Source: BM003 sp963699835 (GTDB lineage: Bacteria > Pseudomonadota > Gammaproteobacteria > Steroidobacterales > BM003). Taken from it: a DNA stretch of 64,000 bases. The notes below the pieces were generated by a model. The model made no database searches and had not been told where the DNA came from. It saw only the letters and a program-made list of their open reading frames with translations. Shown here one piece after another: positions 50,522 to 59,573 of this stretch (position 1 is its first letter; each line of letters begins with the position of its first letter). The DNA lies in NCBI GenBank assembly GCA_963699835.1, contig CAVOVJ010000008.1, positions 133,214-197,213 on the forward strand, given 5' to 3'. Both the position numbers and the translations under genes were made by a program.

Positions 50522-51861
50522 TCAAACCTGGATTCGACGCCAGCCGCCACCACGCCACATCAGCGCAAAGGTCCCGGACATCAGAATGCGATAGCTGCCC
50601 TGCAACAGCCACACACCGACCAGTCCGAAACCCAGAGTCGGGCCGACGAGAAAAGCCAAGGGTAAGAATAACAGCCATTGATAGCCGATACTTACGAGTG
50701 CGACACGTTTTGCGTCGCCGGCACCGAGCAAGGAATGCATCAATACGAAACCGATTGCTTCCAGTGGCATGCCCAGCCCGACGATCCGCATCGGCCACCT
50801 GGCCAGCGCTCGCGTATCGGGGTCATGAATAAACCCCGATGAAATCAGATCGGGCGCGAGCCACATCGGCACGCCAAGCCCACCCATGACGATGACGGCG
50901 ACTTTGACCACATCCCAGCCCCAGCGATAGGCGTCTTCGACATCGCGTCGCCCCAAGCGCCTGGCCAACCAGTGTCGCCGATGCCATGCCCAGCGCAAGC
51001 CCCGGCAGCAATGCCACCAGCGTCACATTGATCAGAACGTTGGCGGCGGCAACTTCGGCCGTTCCGATCCTGCCAATGATCCAGAAGGTGACAACGAATC
51101 CGGTCGAGAAGAACAGCTGCTGGATACCGGTCGGAATAGAGAGGCGAACCAGCGTCCTCGCATCCTTGCGACTCAGAAGACCGGCCAGAAATCCGTTGCG
51201 CCGGGCGAAAGCGAAAACCCAGATAGAAGTAGACCGCGGTGCCGATCACCATTGCGATCGCCGAAGAGAGGCCGGCGCCTTCGGCTCCGAGCGCCGGCGC
51301 CCCAAGGTTGCCGAAAATAAAGACCCAGTTAAAAAAGATATTGCAGGCATGCATGACAATCAGCGTCAGCATGTAAAGGCTGGACTGATCCATCGCATTC
51401 CAGTACCCGCGAAAGGCGAAGTTCATCCCAACGAATGTAATGGCCATGATCCGCCAGCCCAGATAGGGAATTCCCGCAGCCATCACTTCCGGATCGTTGT
51501 TGATCAGGGGAAACAGATGCGGGATCACCCAAAAGAGAACCAGCGAGAACACCGGCCCGATCATCAGCACCAGAGCCAACGCCGTGTTCAGAACCGCGGC
51601 GGCCTTGCTCTCGTCACCCTCGCCTTTGCGCCTGGCGGCTGTCGCCTGCACGCCGGTTGATATGCCGAGGATAAGCGCCTGGCACATGAACAATGTGAAC
51701 CCGCCGATCCCGACTGCAGCAAGCGCGGCATCGCCCAGCGTCCCAACCATCGCCGTATCGACGAGATTGAGGATGTTTTGCGACACCATGCCACCAATGA
51801 TCGGCAGACCCAGCGTGAGAATGCGGCGGAGACGGGAAGAGACGAGCAAGGCCGGGAACAC
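50522..51861 (-). CDS. MATE family efflux transporter (frame-disrupted)
   Basis: About 446 residues when frames are joined. N-terminal ILTLGLPIIGGMVSQNILNLVDTAMVGTLGDAALAAVGIGG is the MatE motif. Twelve helices follow in two homologous halves, with the second half in other frames (IPTGIQQLFFSTGFVVTFWIIGRIGTAEVAAANVLINVTLVALLPGLALGMASATLVGQALG). The C-terminal 150 residues are intact. Three shifts are needed near 51200-50950. It probably exports cationic compounds using an ion gradient. A link to the polysaccharide is unlikely. Confidence 0.83.
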
Positions 51862-51959
51862 TCATGCGGTTCAACGCTGCATCATATAGCGAATCGGCCG
51901 GCCGCCGCAGAATCAATTCCAGAAAGCGATGATTGACGCCGACCTTCGCGAACGAAAAA

Positions 51960-51990
51960 GCGAAGGCCGCCAGGCTGGGGCGGCCTTCGC
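51960..51990 (-). terminator. Intrinsic terminator, minus strand (possibly bidirectional)
   Basis: 12-bp perfect stem GCGAAGGCCGCC / GGCGGCCTTCGC with a 7-nt loop. On the minus strand the stem is followed by five Ts; on the plus strand by TTGCTTTT. It lies ~100 bp after the PEP-CTERM stop and should end that transcript. Confidence 0.8.
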
Positions 51991-52091
51991 TTGCTTTTGC
52001 CGTGTTCGTGCACTGAATCCGGCGTAGATCACTTGCGCCCTGCGCGGCGGATCCCAGCCGGCCGTGGCGGACCGGCGACTTCAGCTTGCGC

Positions 52092-52397
52092 TCAACGCCG
52101 TCTGCGGGAAACGCCGTAACCGATCAGCCCGAGCGCGAGCAGGGTCAGCGACCCTGGTTCTGGGATGCGCTCGTCGTTGGCACGACCACCCTCTTTGTTC
52201 AGGTTCGGCGAAACCTGCAACTGCGGCAACTGGCAACTGTCTTCGGTCTTGGTCAGGCTCCCGCAGGACAAAATCAACATATCCACCGACCCGTTGCCAT
52301 CCGTCCCCGATCCTATTGCGGCATGGGCCGAAACCGCGAAGCCCAATGCCGCGACGGCACTAACAGTCCGTAACAGTAATCCGATTTTCTTGTTCAT
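52092..52397 (-). CDS. Small PEP-CTERM sorting domain protein
   Basis: A 101-residue exported protein. Signal peptide MNKKIGLLLRTVSAVAALGFAVSAHA. A short mature region contains one or two cysteines (LSCGSL, DSCQL). It ends IPEPGSLTLLALGLIGYGVSRRRR, a standard PEP-CTERM signal: the PEP motif, a hydrophobic helix and an arginine cluster. XrtA (33-34 kb) should cut at the PEP motif. Its own sigma-54 promoter lies upstream. The mature domain has no known function; the protein is short for its class. Confidence 0.92.
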   Translation of the reverse strand: MNKKIGLLLRTVSAVAALGFAVSAHAAIGSGTDGNGSVDMLILSCGSLTKTEDSCQLPQLQVSPNLNKEGGRANDERIPEPGSLTLLALGLIGYGVSRRRR

Positions 52398-52442
52398 GAG
52401 TTTTCCCCAGCGATGACATTCTGTATTGCCTCACTCTTCTGC

Positions 52443-52458
52443 AGCAAGGCTCGTGCCA
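52443..52458 (-). promoter_or_regulatory. Sigma-54 promoter of the PEP-CTERM gene
   Basis: On the minus strand TGGCACG-AGCC-TTGCT, matching the -24/-12 consensus TGGCACG-N4-TTGCW, with the invariant GG and GC ten bases apart. Transcription would begin near 52431, leaving a ~35-nt leader before the ATG at 52397. It matches the known RpoN dependence of PEP-CTERM genes under PrsK/PrsR. Confidence 0.85.
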
Positions 52459-52599
52459 TTAATTTTTTTACTAATAAAAACAATTATTAATGTGGACTTT
52501 TACATAAATAATATGAGCATCTGTAAGGAGTTCTGACAACTATTGGGCGGCACGACCTGGGCGTCGGATTCTTATGTAAATTGCATTTTCATAAATACG

Positions 52600-52621
52600 A
52601 ATGCGAATACTTCTCATTTAG
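52600..52621 (+). promoter_or_regulatory. Fur-box-like site before the TonB receptor gene
   Basis: AATGCGAATACTTCTCATTTAG resembles Fur boxes of the GCGAATNATTCTCATT type found before siderophore receptor genes; about half of the 19-bp classical consensus matches. It lies ~60 bp upstream of the receptor start. Supported by the iron context rather than by strong similarity. Confidence 0.5.
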
Positions 52622-52681
52622 ATTATTATCTGCAATACTTGAAATAAATTGCTAACACCTGCCTCTCGGGAGACTCCGAAC

Positions 52682-54923
52682 ATGAACCGTAAGAGTCCTT
52701 CGCCCGCGCTTTTTCTGCGCCGCTGTCGCCTGCCTGGTAACCGCCGCGCCGGTCGTTGCAGCCGACGTACGTCAGACCGAGAGTGGTGACTCCGGTCCCG
52801 CGCAAATGGAAAACCTGACCATCATCGGTAATCCGAACCAGATCGATCGCATCGGCGGGTCGGCACAGTACCTGAGCCATCAGGAGCTGGACATCTTTCG
52901 TTATTCCGACGTTATGCGAGTATTGCGCTCGGTTCCCGGCGTCTATCTTCAGGATGAGGAAGGCTTCGGCCTCCGGCCCAACATCGGCATTCGCGGCTCC
53001 GGCCTGGACCGTAGCTCAAGGATTGCGCTTCTCGAAGACGGTGTGCTGATCGCCCCCGCACCCTACTCCGCGCCGGCCGCTTATTACTTCCCGACACAGC
53101 GGCGGATGAACGCGATGGAGATCCTGAAGGGGCCGTCCTCCATCCGGGTCGGCTCGCGCACTACCGGTGGCGCAGTCAACATGCTGTCTACCCCGATCCC
53201 GGTGGCCCAGTCGATGCTCGTCGATGCCGGCTACGGTCAGGACGACTATCGTGAGTTACACGCCTACTATGGCGGGTCCACCGATCATGTTGGCTGGCTC
53301 TTCGAAACGGTTCAGCAGGACAGCGATGGCTTCAAAGATCTGGACGGCCCGGTTGGCGGCAATACGGGCTTCGACATCGACGACTATGTCGCAAAGCTTC
53401 GGGTTTCCACCGACACTGACGCGAGATTTTTCCAGTCACTGGAATTCAAATTTGGTTACACCAAGCAGGACGCCAACGAGACGTATCTCGGCCTGACCGA
53501 CCAGGATTTCGATCGCGATCCGAATCGCCGCTACGCCGGCTCGCAACTCGACGAGTTCGAGTCCAGGCACAAGCAGTACCAGTTCAATCATGTACTGGCG
53601 CCTGCCGATCGATCGTGGGACTTGTCGACAACTGCTTACTACAACGACTTCAAGCGCAACTGGTACAAACTCGGCAGCGTCGGCGGAGTCAGCATTAGCA
53701 ACCTGCTCGATGATCCTGACGCCTATGCGGAGGAACTGGGGTGGGTGAAGGGCGAGGACAGCCCGGATGATGCGTTGTCGCTGCGCAATAACAACCGTGA
53801 ATACCACTCGAAAGGCGTACAGAGCATTTTCTCTACCGACGCCAGCCTGATCGGTGCCGACTGGCGCTTTACCCTTGGCGGCCGCTATCACGAAGACGAA
53901 GAGGATCGTTTCCAGGATGATGACGATTACCGGATGGAAGGCGAACGCATGATTCTCACTACCGACGGCGCACCGGGATCACAAAGTAACCGGGTCAGCG
54001 ATGCCGAGGTCTTTTCGATGTTTACCGAAGTGGAAATGAGCGCCGGAAACTGGATCGTGACACCCGGCATGCGCTGGGAGACCATCGACCTGCGTCGGCG
54101 CGACTTCTCGACCGATGACCCGGATCGCGGCGACGGACCCACCCGCACACGCGAGAATACGACTGACGTGCTGATTCCCGGGGTCGGCGCGGTCTACGCA
54201 GTCAATTCGCAGTTTGAGCTGCTCGGCGGTGTCAGCAAGGGTTTCAACCCGCCGGGGCCGGGTAGCAGTGCCGACGAAGAGGAAAGTATCAACTGGGAAT
54301 TCGGTGGCCGCTTGCGTAGCGCCGGGTGGAGCGCTGAAGTCATCGGCTTCTACAGCGATTACGACAACCTTGTGGGAACCTGTACCGAATCGACCGGCGG
54401 CGGTTGCGACATTGGCGACCAGTACGACGGCGGCAAAGCGACGGTTGCCGGACTGGAAGCCAGCGGCGGCGGCCAGATCAATTCGATTTTCGGCTGGGGA
54501 ATCGATATGCCGATCCGGCTTTCTTACACCTGGACGCCAGAGGCGCAGTTCGATTCGAGCTTCGACAGCGACTTCGGGCCCTGGGGTGACGTACAGGACG
54601 GTGACGATATCCCCTACATTCCGGAAAACCAGGCCCAACTCGCGGTGGGACTTGCGGCAGCGCGGTGGCGCCTCGACGTCATTGCCAATTACGTCGACGA
54701 GACGCGCACCGAGGCAGGCTCCGGTTCGATCCCGAACGATGAGGCGACTGACGAGTACCTGATATTCGACCTTGCCGCGGATTACCGCTTCACCGATCGC
54801 TTCAGCGCATTTACCCGAATCGACAACGTGCTCGATGAGACTTATATCGTCGCGCGGCGGCCGTCCGGGGCGCGTCCGGGCAAACCACAGTCGGCGATGC
54901 TGGGTTTCCGCTACAGTTTTTGA
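52682..54923 (+). CDS. TonB-dependent outer-membrane receptor (one frameshift in the signal peptide)
   Basis: About 746 residues. ATG 52682 with GGAG upstream gives MNRKSPSPALF; one T too many in a TTTTT run at ~52711 breaks the signal peptide, then VACLVTAAPVVAADVRQTES continues. The plug domain reads MRVLRSVPGVYLQDEEGFGLRPNIGIRGSGLDRSSRIALLEDGVLIAPAPYSAPAAYYFP, similar to FecA-type receptors. The barrel has many alternating strands and ends AMLGFRYSF with a terminal Phe. It takes up an iron chelate, judged from bfd and bfr next to it. Confidence 0.88.
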
Positions 54924-54946
54924 CCAAATTCAGACGTAATGGTATT

Positions 54947-54966
54947 GACAATCATTCTCATTTGTA
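54947..54966 (+). promoter_or_regulatory. Fur box upstream of bfd
   Basis: GACAATCATTCTCATTTGTA agrees at about 12 of 19 positions with the Fur consensus GATAATGATAATCATTATC. A further TTCTCAT follows. It lies between the receptor stop and the bfd start and would repress bfd when iron is plentiful. Confidence 0.7.
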
Positions 54967-54980
54967 TTCTCATATTGGCT

Positions 54981-55193
54981 ATGTACATCTGTATCTGCAA
55001 TGGCGTCACCGACAGCGAGATTCGCGAGGCAGCCGCTCATGGCGCCAGCTCGCTCGACGCAATCCAGGAGCAGCTTGGGGTTGCCTCGTGTTGTGGCTCG
55101 TGCGCGTGTGCGGCCGAGCAGATATTGATGGAAAACCAGCCTTGTCGCGGGGCGCGCGTGCAACGCGCAAAGCTCGCGCCAGTAACTGACTGA
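54981..55193 (+). CDS. bfd: Bacterioferritin-associated ferredoxin
   Basis: A 70-residue [2Fe-2S] protein. MYICICNGVTDSEIREAAAHG and GVASCCGSCACAAEQIL hold the four cysteines of the Fer2_BFD fold (C-x-C near the start, C-x2-C later). It delivers electrons to bacterioferritin to release stored iron. ATG 54981 is chosen over the upstream ATG 54939, because the extra N-terminal stretch is the Fur-box region. Bfr is 1.3 kb downstream. Confidence 0.9.
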   Translation: MYICICNGVTDSEIREAAAHGASSLDAIQEQLGVASCCGSCACAAEQILMENQPCRGARVQRAKLAPVTD

Positions 55194-55220
55194 CTATCCT
55201 CCCCCCCCAGGATTTGCATC

Positions 55221-55251
55221 AGACCGCCGCCTAAACCGGCGGTCTTTTTTT
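55221..55251 (+). terminator. Intrinsic terminator after bfd
   Basis: 9-bp stem AGACCGCCG / CGGCGGTCT with a 7-nt loop, followed by a run of seven Ts. It lies 28 bp after the bfd stop. Confidence 0.88.
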
Positions 55252-55438
55252 CCCGGCTGACCCGCCAGCCATGCAAAGAGCCGCGTTGATCACGGCGTTG
55301 TACGGACAGGGTCCGCGCTGCGGCGGGACTGCATTGTCGCGGCCAGTGATGGAAAAAACCTGCATCTTCTGCCATTTTTCATAGAGTCGGTGTTATAGCG
55401 GCGGCGAAAAGAAGCAGTTTGGCTCCAGGGAGGTCGGC

Positions 55439-56278
55439 GTGGGAAACGTCAAAGTATTTGTCTTGCTTGCCGGAATGACCGCTCTTTTCGGCGTGGCGGG
55501 AGCCGCGGTTGGAGGGCGTGGCGGCGCAATGATCGCGCTTGCCATTGCCGCGGTCATGAATTTCGTCATGTACTTCAATTCATCGAAGATGGTGCTGAAG
55601 TCCTACAAGGCGCGTGTCGTCGACCGGTCCGAGGCGCCACAGCTATACGAAATCGTGGATACGCTGCGGCAGCGGGCCGGCTTGCCAATGCCCACCGTTG
55701 CAATCGCCCCGCATCGCCAGCCGAATGCGTTCGCAACCGGCCGCAATCCAGAAAATGCCGTCGTCTGCGTCACCGAGGGGCTGCTGCAACTGGTTGATCG
55801 CGACGAACTCGAGGGAGTACTGGCGCATGAGCTCGGGCATGTAAAAAACCGCGACATGTTTCTCCAGACCGTGTCCGCCACTTTGTCCGGTGCAATCACC
55901 AATCTCGCCCGTTTCGGGGCGAGAGCCGGCCGTTCCGGCAGCGGCAGACGATCGCCGATCGGCCCGCTGGGTGTCATCCTCGCGCCAATTGCCGCGATGA
56001 TCCTGCAGTTCGCGATCAGCCGCAGCCGCGAGTTCAAGGCTGACGCCAGCGGTGCGGAAATCTCGGGCAAGCCGCTGGCGCTGGCCAGCGCGCTACAGAA
56101 ACTCCAGGCCGGGGCACAGAAAATACCAATGCACATATCGCCGGCGGTCGCGCCGCTGGCGCAGGTAAACCCTCTGGCAGCCTTCGGGGGCGGCCTGAGC
56201 AAGCTGTTTTCCACGCACCCCTCAACCCAGGAACGGGTCACGCGACTGCACGAGATCGCGGCGCGCAAGCCCGTCTGA
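55439..56278 (+). CDS. htpX: Membrane zinc metalloprotease HtpX
   Basis: An intact 279-residue M48 protease. Two N-terminal helices (VFVLLAGMTALFGVAGAAVGG; MIALAIAAVMNFVMYF), HELGH at residues 130-134 (zinc site and catalytic Glu), two further helices and RSREFKADASG, which carries the third zinc ligand. It degrades damaged inner-membrane proteins in stress response. Start GTG 55439 has GGGAGG five to six bases upstream. It sits between bfd and bfr but is not obviously linked to iron. Confidence 0.92.
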   Translation: MGNVKVFVLLAGMTALFGVAGAAVGGRGGAMIALAIAAVMNFVMYFNSSKMVLKSYKARVVDRSEAPQLYEIVDTLRQRAGLPMPTVAIAPHRQPNAFATGRNPENAVVCVTEGLLQLVDRDELEGVLAHELGHVKNRDMFLQTVSATLSGAITNLARFGARAGRSGSGRRSPIGPLGVILAPIAAMILQFAISRSREFKADASGAEISGKPLALASALQKLQAGAQKIPMHISPAVAPLAQVNPLAAFGGGLSKLFSTHPSTQERVTRLHEIAARKPV

Positions 56279-56457
56279 AAGCAAACCCGGGGCACGTTAG
56301 CGACTTGGCGCACCGCGCCCGGAGCGCCTGCCCTTCCGCGGCAAAATCGACAGGTCCGACTGGCCCGTTCCCCCCGCACGTTGCGAAAACGTGTTTGCGT
56401 CTCTCACACAGGGTAAAATCTTCACCCTGACATTCAACTGCAGCCCGGAGCAAAACC

Positions 56458-56922
56458 ATGCAAGGCGACAAGACAGTCATCAAGCATCTGAACACGATTC
56501 TGAAGAACGAACTCACCGCAATTAATCAGTACTTTCTCCACGCCAAGATGCTGCAGGACTGGGGAATCATCAAGCTTGCCGACCTCGTGCGCGCCGAATC
56601 GATTGACGAAATGAAACACGCGGACGAGTTGATCGATCGCATTTTGTTTCTGGAGGGCCTGCCGAACCTGCAAGTTCTTGGCAAGCTGCGCATTGGCGAA
56701 AATATCGAGGAACTCCTGCGTTGCGACCTGGCGCTGGAGATGGATGCTCACCCGGATCTCAAGGCGGCCGTCACCTACGCCGAGAGTATCGGGGATTTCA
56801 TCAGCCGCGATCTTTTCCAGCGGATACTCGATGCCGAGGAAGAGCATATCGACTGGATCGAAACCCAGATCGATTTGATCGAGAAGGTCGGCGTCAAGAA
56901 TTACATTCAGTCGCAGATGTAA
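56458..56922 (+). CDS. bfr: Bacterioferritin
   Basis: An intact 154-residue haem-containing ferritin. The ferroxidase centre residues E18, E51, H54, E94, E127 and H130 are all present, as is the haem ligand M52 (ESIDEMKHAD). The family block LEGLPNLQVLGKLRIGENIEELLRCDLALE is conserved. It stores iron as ferric mineral in a 24-mer. The ribosome site GGAG precedes ATG. A small inverted repeat (CAGGGT...ACCCTG) lies upstream in the leader, function unknown. Confidence 0.95.
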   Translation: MQGDKTVIKHLNTILKNELTAINQYFLHAKMLQDWGIIKLADLVRAESIDEMKHADELIDRILFLEGLPNLQVLGKLRIGENIEELLRCDLALEMDAHPDLKAAVTYAESIGDFISRDLFQRILDAEEEHIDWIETQIDLIEKVGVKNYIQSQM

Positions 56923-57335
56923 AAACCGGCAAGCGCGACATTGAAGGGGTACCGCGCTCATCCCGGACTCGCGCTGACTCCCGTTGCAGACGACGACATT
57001 ACGGCCACATCTTGCAGCCGTGACCGCGGCAGGATGTTGACGAGGAATCCCGTCTCTTCATTACTGTCCGCGATTCAGCGGCCGTGTCAAGTGTGGTGCC
57101 TCGAAATAACCTGGCGGCAATCTTCCGCCCGATCCTGACACAGTTATCTGCGAAGACCGGGTCGGGCGAAATCAGGAGGTGTGTGAGGCATACGACCGGA
57201 GATGCGACCAACGTCCTCCAGTAGGCATCATTGAACAAACAGGGTAGCTCGCCAGGAAAGCGTGCTTAAAAGAATGAAACGCTCCCCTGCGCACAGGGGA
57301 GCGACAATCAGCGAGCCGCCCTGCAATCTCGATAG
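56923..57335. other. Intergenic between bfr and the second sugar transferase gene
   Basis: About 410 bases without a supported gene. It holds the terminator below. No U-tract hairpin is seen directly after bfr. Confidence 0.45.
57280..57303 (-). terminator. Intrinsic terminator for the sugar transferase gene
   Basis: 10-bp perfect stem CGCTCCCCTG / CAGGGGAGCG with a 4-nt loop. On the minus strand TTTCATTCTTTT follows. It lies 33 bp after the stop of the gene at 57336. Confidence 0.78.
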
Positions 57336-58742
57336 TCAGTAAGCGTTCTTGTCCCGGAAAATCATCACCACTGTGCGGAACAAAATCTTCAGATCCAGCA
57401 GCACTGACCACTGGCGCAAGTACTCGAGGTCATACTGCACCCTGCCTTCCATTGCCTCCAGCTTCTCGGTCTCGCCGCGGAATCCGTTGACCTGGGCAAG
57501 ACCGGTGATGCCCGGGATGGCCTTGTGACGAATCATGTAGCCGTTTATCAGTTTCCGATATTCCTCATTATGTGCGATCGCATGAGGCCGCGGTCCGACA
57601 AGACTCATTTCACCCCGGACCACATTGATCAACTGGGGCAATTCATCAAGCGAGTACTGGCGAAGAAACCTGCCAAAAGGCGTAATACGGGGATCGTCTC
57701 GACGCGCCTGCACAACCTGAGGTCCGTCTTCCATTACACTCATCGTCCGGTATTTCCAGACCAGGATCTCCTCGCCGTCCATTCCATATCGTCGCTGCTT
57801 GAAGAATACGGGACCATTTGACGAGCGCTTAACACCAAACGCGATCGCGAGCATTAAAGGACTAAGTACTAACAATCCCAAAGAGGCAGCGACGAGATCA
57901 AGCGTTCGCTTGGCCAAATAGCGTTGCCCGCTAAACGGCGTTTCAAACATTGACACGACCGGTACGCCGCGAATATCCCGGACTTGAGACTGGATAAGAT
58001 CGAACACGAACAGGTCGGGCACGAAATACACCGACGCGGTGGTATCCTGAAGCTCGCCGACAACCCGCATCACACGCTCTATATGGCGAATCGGGAGCGC
58101 AACAAAAACCAGATCAGTGCGATGCGTTTGTACATACTCTGTGACGTCAGACAACTCGCCTAGGACCGGTTGATCAAGCTCCCCCAAGCGGGAACTGGCA
58201 CGATCGTCAAAAAACCCGCTCAGCCGCATCCCCAGTTCGGGGCTCCCCTCAATTTTCTTTGCCAGGCTCTTGCTCGAATCGTTGACGCCGAGAATGATTG
58301 CATTGCGGGCCATGCCATTGGCAAGCAGCCGACGCACTAGGAACATTCGCAAATAATATCGCGCAGCAATGATAAGCGCCGGCGTAATCACCAGCCACAC
58401 CAACAATACACGCCGAGAAAAATGCGCCGTGTACTTCGTTGCAAATCCGATGAGAAGCAATACACCACAAATCGCGAGCCATGCGAACAACACTCTGCCG
58501 ACAAAACCGAGTCCCAGCGTATCTCTGTCGCGGATGAGGGCATCGGGAGCGCTGCGCGTCATCGTCAAATAAGCGAGCAACGCCGATAACACCGACAGAA
58601 CCGCATAAGGCTCATCGAATCGCACTTCAAGAATTACTGAAGTTGCGATTAGGCTGAGCACTACAACAAGCGGTGGCGTCAGGTCGTCTAACAACGACGC
58701 GATACCAACCGCTACGCCTTTGAAATAGCTGTTTGCTTCCAT
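57336..58742 (-). CDS. Undecaprenyl-phosphate sugar phosphotransferase (WcaJ/WbaP-like)
   Basis: An intact 468-residue polyprenyl phosphoglycosyltransferase. Five N-terminal helices, a nucleotide-binding-like middle domain (AIILGVNDSSKSLAKKI), and the catalytic domain: KRTLDLVAASLGLLVLSPLM, FFKQRRYGMDGEEILVWKYRTMSV, DELPQLINVVRGEMSLVGPRPHAIAHNEEY, KAIPGITGLAQVNGFRGET. It starts a second repeat unit by loading glucose- or galactose-1-phosphate. It is the second such enzyme in the window, which argues for two separate polymers. Confidence 0.9.
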   Translation of the reverse strand: MEANSYFKGVAVGIASLLDDLTPPLVVVLSLIATSVILEVRFDEPYAVLSVLSALLAYLTMTRSAPDALIRDRDTLGLGFVGRVLFAWLAICGVLLLIGFATKYTAHFSRRVLLVWLVITPALIIAARYYLRMFLVRRLLANGMARNAIILGVNDSSKSLAKKIEGSPELGMRLSGFFDDRASSRLGELDQPVLGELSDVTEYVQTHRTDLVFVALPIRHIERVMRVVGELQDTTASVYFVPDLFVFDLIQSQVRDIRGVPVVSMFETPFSGQRYLAKRTLDLVAASLGLLVLSPLMLAIAFGVKRSSNGPVFFKQRRYGMDGEEILVWKYRTMSVMEDGPQVVQARRDDPRITPFGRFLRQYSLDELPQLINVVRGEMSLVGPRPHAIAHNEEYRKLINGYMIRHKAIPGITGLAQVNGFRGETEKLEAMEGRVQYDLEYLRQWSVLLDLKILFRTVVMIFRDKNAY

Positions 58743-59573
58743 GCTAGAAATTCTTCGGTTTTGTTATGGCTAGTTATGCTTTCGTCGTAATGGCGACCTG
58801 GTATAGCTTCGCCGGAGAAATGCTATCTCCGATGCCCCGATTCGAAGCCGCCCGTTACGACGGGTGTAATGTCTTTTCGTGCTATTTGCACAATATCATT
58901 ATGACCCATGCAAGTGTACGGCAATTTTGCAGGCGCGACAAACGTTTTTGCCTACTTTTTCCGCCTGATCGATGAAATAGCACAACATGTTAAATCGCGC
59001 TGATTATGGTCGATTTCAGTGCGGTGATGCACCATAATCGATCGGCCCGATACGCACTTTGCACGTATTGCCCGAATGCCGGGGCCCGATCCTTATGCGT
59101 GCTCGCGGAGAGCCTGAGACATTCACGATAGCGCTGTCGAATCCAACGCCAGGTGGGGCCACAGGAAATTGTTTCTCAGCCTATTAATTCTGGTCCAAAT
59201 TAGCGTTTTGCTCGCGGCGCCGGATTATGTAAAACCGATAGTGCGGCTCCAACTCTGCGTTTTTTCTATCTCAGGATCAGACTACAAACAGCCCAAATGC
59301 GGATCGATCTTTACACTCGGGACAGCCGTTCATCTGCTCTGGGGTCAAAAACTACTGGCTACTCATGCGCTTAACAGTAGATCTTACTATTCAATCGCAA
59401 TTGATTCCGCCAAAACGAATTGCTCGCAAAAATCGAACGGCAGCGCACACCGTGAAACTGCATCAGCAAACGGACGCGCCAAACCTCGCGCAATCCATTT
59501 GTCGTCGGCTCAGGGCGAGAAGAAACCGAGCCAGGTATTCCAGGAGATACAGCCGGCGCCCAAATAAATCCCG
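58743..59573. other. Intergenic, 830 bases, with an inverted repeat
   Basis: The largest unannotated gap apart from the intron remnant. Plus-strand frames at 58766-58975 and 59169-59567 lack motifs and are not called. An inverted repeat GATTATGGT (59002-59010) / ACCATAATC (59031-59039) with a 20-nt spacer may be an operator for the gene at 57336. AT-rich segments suit promoter function. Confidence 0.45.

Noticed and set aside
59169..59567. 132-codon plus-strand frame in the 830-base gap
   Set aside because: Starts at TTG without a ribosome site; only a weakly hydrophobic start and no recognisable domain.
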